Below, piece by piece: positions 58,876 through 64,000 of a DNA stretch of 64,000 nucleotides. The stretch is from UBA11865 sp041570195. GTDB lineage: Bacteria > Chloroflexota > Anaerolineae > Promineifilales > Promineifilaceae. The notes beneath the pieces were generated by a model. It saw only the letters and a list, made by a program, of their open reading frames with translations, made no database searches and was not told the origin of the DNA. How positions within the stretch are numbered: position 1 is the first letter of the stretch; every line of letters starts with the position of its first letter. Both the position numbers and the translations under genes were made by a program. The stretch lies in the NCBI GenBank assembly GCA_041570195.1, contig JBFFWQ010000018.1, positions 1 through 64,000 of the forward strand. Direction: 5' to 3'.

Positions 58876-61029
58876 TCAGCTTCCTTGTGGTATTGGTTGG
58901 TATTGTCTAGCATCGGGCGTGTCGCCAGAGGAGATCACTGGATCGAAGGTGCGCAATACGTCCTCCTCGATATGGCAGAAAATCCGATGCCCCCCGCCAA
59001 TTTCCCGCCAGGGCGGTAGTTCTTCCTCGCATATCTTGCCTCCATCTGGCAGCAATTGTCGTCTTGGGCAACGGGTGTGGAAACGGCAGCCGCTCGGCGG
59101 GTCGATGGCGCTTGGCACCGATCCCTCGAGGCGAATATGCTTCTGTTCTACCTTGGGATCGGGTATGGGCACGGCCGAGAGCAGGGCCTCTGTATAAGGA
59201 TGATAAGGCGGCGTGTAGATGGCGTCGGCCGGGCCGATTTCCATGAACTGACCCAAATACATGACGGCCACGTCATCAGAGAAGAATCGCACTACACTTA
59301 GATCATGGGCGATGAAGATCAAGGTCGTGTTAAATTCTTGCTGCACTTCCAGGAGCAAATTGAGGATCGCAGCCTGTACTGAAACGTCCAGGGCGCTGAC
59401 CGGCTCGTCGCACAACACCAGATCCGGCTTGCTGGCCAGGGCCCGAGCGATGCCCACCCGCTGCTTCTCACCACCACTGAGCTGGCGTGGCAGGCGATCA
59501 TAGTAATTCTCGCCCAGTCGCATGGCCCTCAGCAATTTAATAACTTCGCCCCGGACTTCCTTTTTTGGCACCGTCTTGAAACGATGCATCGGCCGGGCGA
59601 TCTGTTGGCCGACAGAATAAGAGGGATTCATCGTCGAATCCGGGTTCTGAAACACCATCTGAAGCTCCTGGATCAACTTCTCATCCCGGGTTGAAATATC
59701 ATCGGTGACGTCAAAACCCATGAACACCGCTTCGCCAGAGGTGCTGTCTTCCAGGCCAATGATGGTTTTTATCAACGTGCTCTTGCCGCAACCGGATTCG
59801 CCGACGACGCCTAGGGTACGGCCCTTTTCAACTTTGAAGCTCGCGTTTTCCACCGCTTTCACATAGCGTTTGTCGGCCAGGCCAATCATGTCTCGCAAGG
59901 ATCCTCCCTGAACCTCATAATATTTCTTCAGGTCTTTCAGCTCAAGGATGGTCTCGCCAGATCGATTTCCTTCGACGGCGATCGGTAGTTGCAGATCCTC
60001 AGGTGGACGCCACTGGCTTGGATCGATTTCTTCGGCGAAATGGCAACGGACGGCCATACCATTTGGCAACAAGCGCAGCTTGGGTCTTTCCCGCCGGCAG
60101 CGCTCCTGGATATAGTCACAACGAGGTCCATAAACACAACCGGCCGGCCGGCTATCGGGCGGCGGCACCCGGCCTCGGATAGGATAAAGCATGCTGCTGG
60201 CCTTGTCGGCGCCCAGCTTGGGCACGCAGCGCATCAAACCCTGGCTGTACGGATGCTGGGGGTCGTCGTAGATCTGTTCGACCGTTCCTATTTCTACCAT
60301 CTCGCCCGCATACATCACCCCGACTCGGGTAGAGACCCGAGCCACAACACCCAGGTTATGAGTGATGTACATGATGGCTGTATCAAAATCCCGTCGCAAT
60401 TCGGCGATCAGGTCCAGAACAGCTGCTTCCACGGTGACATCCAAAGCCGTCGTCGGCTCATCCATGATCAAAAGGGCTGGATTGTTAAGCAAGGCCATGG
60501 CAATGACTACCCGTTGCTGTTGGCCGCCAGATATCTGATGTGGATATCGTTTCATGACATTGGCCGGATCGGGCATATATACCCGATCCAACATCTGAAT
60601 GCTGCGTTCAGAAGCCTCCTCGTCATTCATGTCCCGGTGCACGGTCAACACCTCTTTCATCTGGTCACCTAGACGCAAAGAGGGATTCAGGGCTTGCATC
60701 GGATCCTGATAGACCATGGCAATCTGATCGCCCCGGAGACGACGCAATTCTTCCCCTGTCTGGCCAACCAGGTCCTGACCCTGAAACTTAATGTGGCCAT
60801 CCTTCACGTAGCCATTGGCCCCCAGGAAGTTGACGATGGCCCAGGCAACCGTGCTTTTTCCGCAGCCAGACTCGCCCACGATACCATGGGTTTCGCCCCG
60901 GTAGATATCGAAGGAAACGTCTTGCACAGCTTCGATCTCGCCGCCCCTGACTTTGTAGGCGACGGACAGGTTCTCGATATTAAGAACCGGAGCGCCCTTC
61001 CGTTTTTTATTAGTCGATGCTTCTACCAT
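58876..61029 (-). CDS. ABC transporter ATP-binding protein, fused DppD-DppF type
   Basis: A 717-residue fusion of two oligopeptide-type ATPases. Each half has Walker A GESGCGKST (~50 and ~413), signature SGGQQQRV and SGGEKQRV, Walker B (LLIMDEPT, LVLCDEPV). After the first ATPase is the C-terminal oligopeptide domain with Cys residues (VYGPRCDYIQERCRRERPK), and a second one ends the protein (RFHTRCPRRQLLPDGGKIC). It energises import of a peptide or related solute with the two permeases upstream. AAAGGGAG precedes the ATG. Confidence 0.93.
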   Translation of the reverse strand: MVEASTNKKRKGAPVLNIENLSVAYKVRGGEIEAVQDVSFDIYRGETHGIVGESGCGKSTVAWAIVNFLGANGYVKDGHIKFQGQDLVGQTGEELRRLRGDQIAMVYQDPMQALNPSLRLGDQMKEVLTVHRDMNDEEASERSIQMLDRVYMPDPANVMKRYPHQISGGQQQRVVIAMALLNNPALLIMDEPTTALDVTVEAAVLDLIAELRRDFDTAIMYITHNLGVVARVSTRVGVMYAGEMVEIGTVEQIYDDPQHPYSQGLMRCVPKLGADKASSMLYPIRGRVPPPDSRPAGCVYGPRCDYIQERCRRERPKLRLLPNGMAVRCHFAEEIDPSQWRPPEDLQLPIAVEGNRSGETILELKDLKKYYEVQGGSLRDMIGLADKRYVKAVENASFKVEKGRTLGVVGESGCGKSTLIKTIIGLEDSTSGEAVFMGFDVTDDISTRDEKLIQELQMVFQNPDSTMNPSYSVGQQIARPMHRFKTVPKKEVRGEVIKLLRAMRLGENYYDRLPRQLSGGEKQRVGIARALASKPDLVLCDEPVSALDVSVQAAILNLLLEVQQEFNTTLIFIAHDLSVVRFFSDDVAVMYLGQFMEIGPADAIYTPPYHPYTEALLSAVPIPDPKVEQKHIRLEGSVPSAIDPPSGCRFHTRCPRRQLLPDGGKICEEELPPWREIGGGHRIFCHIEEDVLRTFDPVISSGDTPDARQYQPIPQGS

Positions 61030-61039
61030 GGGTCTCCCT

Positions 61040-62515
61040 TTACTTCTGGTACCGGGTCAACTCTTCTCGCATACCATCGGCGAAGAAGTTCAGGCCAATG
61101 ACCAGACTGGCTACGGCGATGGCCGGCCAGACAACGCCGGCCGGGTTGGCGAAAATGAACTGGCGGGCATCGGCAACCATGGTGCCCCAATCTGGATCCG
61201 GAGGCGGCAGCCCCAGCCCCAAGAAACCCAGGGTGCCGATAGCAAAAATCGCATAACCCACCCGTAACATGGCATCAACCAGAATCGGACCTCGGGCGTT
61301 GGGCAAGATCTCTCTGAGCATAATATAGCCGACGCTCTCGCCGCGCGTCTCGGCGGCGCGAATATAGTCGCGCGTCTTGATGTCAAGCGCCAGGCTGCGC
61401 ACCAGGCGAGCGACGCCCGGAGTGCCAGTGATGGTAATGGCCAGGATCACAACCAAAGCCCGCGTCTCCTGGTCCGCCCCGGCCAAGGCGCCGATCAATA
61501 CCAAGTAGAGGACGATCACCGGAAAAGCGATCAGGGCGTCTAAGCCCTGCATAATCGTCTGGTCCCACCAACCGCCCCGGTAGCCGGCGTTTAGGCCGAG
61601 TATCGAACCAACGAGTAGTGAGCCGATCACTCCCCATATGGCCACACCAATCGGAATTGAAAATGGCGGCAACATCCTTGATTGCAATGCGGTCGAGTTT
61701 CCGACAAAGGCCAGTACGAGGGCCGCCAACAGGCTAATGGTCCAGACTCGCATCGGATCGGTCAAGCCCAGGGCCTTGGCTCGGATCCATCCGAATAAGA
61801 AGAGGCTTACATATAAGATGGCCAGCGTCATGATAAACGGTGTGTAGAAAGCCACCGTTATTACCCTATCACCTATCCGGATGGTATCGGGCAATACAAA
61901 CAACAAGACCAGGCTGGCGATGAACCACACGGCGGCCAGGATGAACAACTGCAGCCGGTATCCGATTTGGGCCAGGGCCGATAACAAGGCAACGGGGCCT
62001 AAAAGGCTGACCACAAAGGCTATCGCTGCCGCGGCAATAAGATAATTGCCAAGCGGCATTGCCGGAAAATCAGTTTTGAGCAGGACCGGTTGGGTTCCGA
62101 CCATGATTCGGGAAAGGGCATCTCTACCTAAATTGTCCGTGCCAAGCAAGTTGGGCGTAGCGGTTTGAAGTAGCCAGCCAACGATGACGATTTCGATCAG
62201 CACCAGAATAAACAATCCACCCATCTTGATATTACGGTGTATATTCGATATTGCTAGACCAATTACGCCGGCGGCAACTACCAAGAAGCTGACCAGGAAA
62301 GTGGCGTTTGGTGGCAGCTGTTGTGTGAACATGGAGGCATTCTCAGGGAAAGGCGTCCAGAACAAGGAAATGATGCCCACAATTACCCAAAAGGCTACGA
62401 TGATCAAACCCACGGTTGCGATCCGTGACTCAAAGATAATTGAGAGATTCTTCCAGGTTCTTAGCCAGACAGACGGCCGCGGCGGCGTACGTATCAGTGA
62501 TTCTTCAGCAGCCAT
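61040..62515 (-). CDS. ABC transporter permease, DppC type, with extra membrane region
   Basis: A 491-residue inner-membrane permease. The family part is LLGTDNLGRDALSRIMVG near the N-terminus and, in the last ~170 residues, the EAA loop AAETRGESVGYIMLREILPN plus GFLGLGLPPPDPDWG. Typical DppC has ~300 residues; here about 150 extra residues with four or five hydrophobic helices lie between the two (for example FIMTLAILYVSLFLFGWI). ATG at 62515 is chosen for GGAG, at better spacing than the GTG two codons before. Confidence 0.85.
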   Translation of the reverse strand: MAAEESLIRTPPRPSVWLRTWKNLSIIFESRIATVGLIIVAFWVIVGIISLFWTPFPENASMFTQQLPPNATFLVSFLVVAAGVIGLAISNIHRNIKMGGLFILVLIEIVIVGWLLQTATPNLLGTDNLGRDALSRIMVGTQPVLLKTDFPAMPLGNYLIAAAAIAFVVSLLGPVALLSALAQIGYRLQLFILAAVWFIASLVLLFVLPDTIRIGDRVITVAFYTPFIMTLAILYVSLFLFGWIRAKALGLTDPMRVWTISLLAALVLAFVGNSTALQSRMLPPFSIPIGVAIWGVIGSLLVGSILGLNAGYRGGWWDQTIMQGLDALIAFPVIVLYLVLIGALAGADQETRALVVILAITITGTPGVARLVRSLALDIKTRDYIRAAETRGESVGYIMLREILPNARGPILVDAMLRVGYAIFAIGTLGFLGLGLPPPDPDWGTMVADARQFIFANPAGVVWPAIAVASLVIGLNFFADGMREELTRYQK

Positions 62516-62568
62516 GGTCACTTCTCCAATGCTTGAAGATTGCAGTAATGCTTCTGGTCGTTCTATCG

Positions 62569-63867
62569 CTACGCATAACGAATCCGTGGGTTGAGCATGG
62601 TGTAGGCGAAATCTCCGATCAGTCGCGTACCGACGGCGATAACGACGGTGATCATCGCCGCTGCTTCCACGGCGTTATAATCGCCAAAGACGGCCGCATC
62701 ATAGATGTACTTACCCAGACCGGGATAGCCAAAAATGACCTCGACGACCACGATGCCGCCGATCAGCCAGTTGACATGGAGCATGATCACGGTTATTGGA
62801 GCCAACAGAGCATTTCGCAAAGCATGGCGGAGGACGATCCGGCTTCGAGGCATTCCTTTGATAGTGGCCGTGCGAATATAGGGCGCATCCATCACCTCGA
62901 CCATGCTGGCCCGGGTCATGCGGGCCACGTAGCCTAGCTCCACAGCCGTTAGTGTGAGCACCGGCAGGATCAGAATCGAGGGATTTTCAAAGACGCAGTT
63001 GGGACTGGTACAGATGGCCACGGCAGGCACCAAGTCAAGCCAGATGCCCAGGATCAGGATCAAAAAGATGCCGGTAACAAATTCCGGCGTTGCCGTGGCG
63101 CCCAAACTGAGCGTCGAAATGGTGCGGTCGATGGCCTTGCCTTCGTTGATGCCGGCCAGGATGCCAAAGAAGAGGGCCAGCGGCATAATGATGATGAAGG
63201 CCACACCCGCCAATACCAGCGTATTGCGTAGGCGGGGTCCCAATGTCAAGGCGACGGGGCGGCCGTATTGCAGGGACTCGCCCGGATCACCGCGTATAAT
63301 GCCTTTACGTAGCGGGATATATTCCTGGGGTCCGTCACCCTCCTGGCGCAGACCGGCTTTGGTTAAAACCCAGACCGTCTCCCCCGAACCCCGGACCCAT
63401 TTTACCGCCCGGTTATTGTCGTCAACGCCCCAGAAAACTTCGGACCCATCCTCTTCAGGCACCCAGTCAATGCTGATGATTCGGGTAGCGACGTCTCCAT
63501 CTGGCTGGAGCTGCTGCGTCATCAGCCGGCCGTCTTCCATCTTCCAGCGAGTAAATGTGCCATCCACGTCGGCCCACCATACCAGCTCGCCGGTGGCCTG
63601 GTTGCTAACGGCCACCAGGTCATAGCCTACCCTGTCCTCAGCCCGCCACTCGCTGCCTATAAGCCAATCGAGGTAACGCTGTTCAGGCGGAGAATCTAAG
63701 CCGAGTTGAGCTTTGTAAGATGCCAGCTGCTCTTCCGTGGCAAATACGCCCAGGATTCGCAGGGCGATGTTATCAGTTCGGGTTTCCAGCAATAAGAACA
63801 GGAAGATCGAGACCAAGAGCATGGTCACGACGGCGGAAATGGCGCTGCGGCCGAGAAAACGAGCCAT
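62569..63867 (-). CDS. ABC transporter permease, DppB type, with an inserted extracytoplasmic domain
   Basis: A 432-residue permease. First helix AISAVVTMLLVSIFLFLLLE, then ~140 residues without membrane helices, then GDPGESLQYGRPVALTLGPR and the usual DppB core (AFIIIMPLALFFGILAGI, the EAA loop TIKGMPRSRIVLRHALRNAL, VVEVIFGYPGLGKYIYDAAV). The insert has repeats such as ATGELVWWADVDGTFTRW and VFWGVDDNNRAVKWV that resemble beta-propeller blades. AAGGAG precedes the ATG. The solute-binding protein is not in the window and probably lies to the right. Confidence 0.85.
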   Translation of the reverse strand: MARFLGRSAISAVVTMLLVSIFLFLLLETRTDNIALRILGVFATEEQLASYKAQLGLDSPPEQRYLDWLIGSEWRAEDRVGYDLVAVSNQATGELVWWADVDGTFTRWKMEDGRLMTQQLQPDGDVATRIISIDWVPEEDGSEVFWGVDDNNRAVKWVRGSGETVWVLTKAGLRQEGDGPQEYIPLRKGIIRGDPGESLQYGRPVALTLGPRLRNTLVLAGVAFIIIMPLALFFGILAGINEGKAIDRTISTLSLGATATPEFVTGIFLILILGIWLDLVPAVAICTSPNCVFENPSILILPVLTLTAVELGYVARMTRASMVEVMDAPYIRTATIKGMPRSRIVLRHALRNALLAPITVIMLHVNWLIGGIVVVEVIFGYPGLGKYIYDAAVFGDYNAVEAAAMITVVIAVGTRLIGDFAYTMLNPRIRYA

Positions 63868-63961
63868 GCGTTTACTCCTTCGATAGCTGACCTTTGATAT
63901 ATGCTCCAGTAGAGCTACGGGTCAAACCATCGTTTAAGGGGATGTAGAACTGCCCAAACAC

Positions 63962-63991
63962 CCCGAGACTTGGCTGTGACCAAGTCTCGGG
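63962..63991 (-). terminator. strong hairpin upstream of the permease genes
   Basis: CCCGAGACTTGG and CCAAGTCTCGGG form a perfect 12-bp stem with loop CTGTGA. On the minus strand it is followed by GGGTGTTTGGG, a poor T-tract. It lies 95 bases before the DppB start, the usual place for a stem-loop between a solute-binding protein gene and its permeases, where it limits read-through and protects the upstream mRNA. Confidence 0.6.
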
Positions 63992-64000
63992 CGACGAGAT

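Noticed and set aside
1..64000. CRISPR arrays, insertion sequences or replication origins.
   Set aside because: No regularly spaced repeats, transposase genes or DnaA-box clusters were seen on reading through; a repeat-finding program was not available.

Overview
The window is a chromosomal stretch of a bacterium that is probably a member of the Chloroflexota (Caldilineae/Anaerolineae-like). I infer this from the gene mix (MttB paralogues, LLM flavin oxidoreductases, DUF58/TgpA pair, DUF2652) and the moderately high GC; no phylogenetic marker is present, so the assignment is tentative. About 50 protein genes and one tRNA are supported. The dominant theme is catabolism of methylated amines (glycine-betaine-like compounds) and feeding of the methyl groups into folate one-carbon metabolism.

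Layout. (1) 1-3120 is a boundary zone: a frameshifted flotillin tail, a DUF2652/SRPBCC gene, a small SRPBCC gene, a decayed tyrosine-recombinase tail and tRNA-Arg(TCT). (2) 3135-27487 is a long, tightly packed minus-strand run. Read in its own direction it starts with an MttB-type methyltransferase and DUF1638, then the complete heterotetrameric sarcosine oxidase soxB-D-A-G, an 1100-residue GlmS-like protein, an LLM oxidoreductase, MmgE/PrpD, YbaK, two D-amino-acid-oxidase-type flavoproteins, a damaged Fe-alcohol dehydrogenase, an ATP-grasp-like protein, a second MttB, a tungsten/molybdenum AOR, an enolase-superfamily enzyme and a Zn-alcohol dehydrogenase. (3) 27715-40908 is a divergent plus-strand run: GntR regulator, MttB, dimethylglycine-dehydrogenase-like protein, EtfB, EtfA, GNAT, a small 'virulence factor'-type protein, a RACo-like corrinoid activator, a corrinoid protein, MetV, MetF and a methyl-THF methyltransferase. 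(4) 40909-46158 (minus) is an IclR-headed operon with an unknown protein, a fourth MttB, a DAO flavoprotein and a signal-less PhnD-like binding protein. (5) 46421-50082 (plus) is a DUF58/transglutaminase pair that looks unrelated. (6) 50236-63867 (minus) holds two enlarged Dpp-type permeases, a fused double ATPase, a CBS protein, a methylaspartase-like protein lacking most catalytic residues, a MetE-like protein, a fifth MttB, a molybdopterin oxidoreductase and a second methyl-THF methyltransferase.

How the parts may work together (inference). MttB-type enzymes move a methyl group from a quaternary amine to the corrinoid protein; the RACo-like protein reactivates the corrinoid; MtgA-type enzymes move the methyl to tetrahydrofolate; MetF/MetV oxidise methyl-THF. 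The resulting tertiary and secondary amines are demethylated by the dimethylglycine-dehydrogenase-like enzyme (electrons to ETF) and by sarcosine oxidase. Five MttB paralogues share one corrinoid protein and one activator within the window. Several unrelated proteins of this pathway carry short arginine-rich tails at one terminus, which is the most unexpected shared feature seen here.
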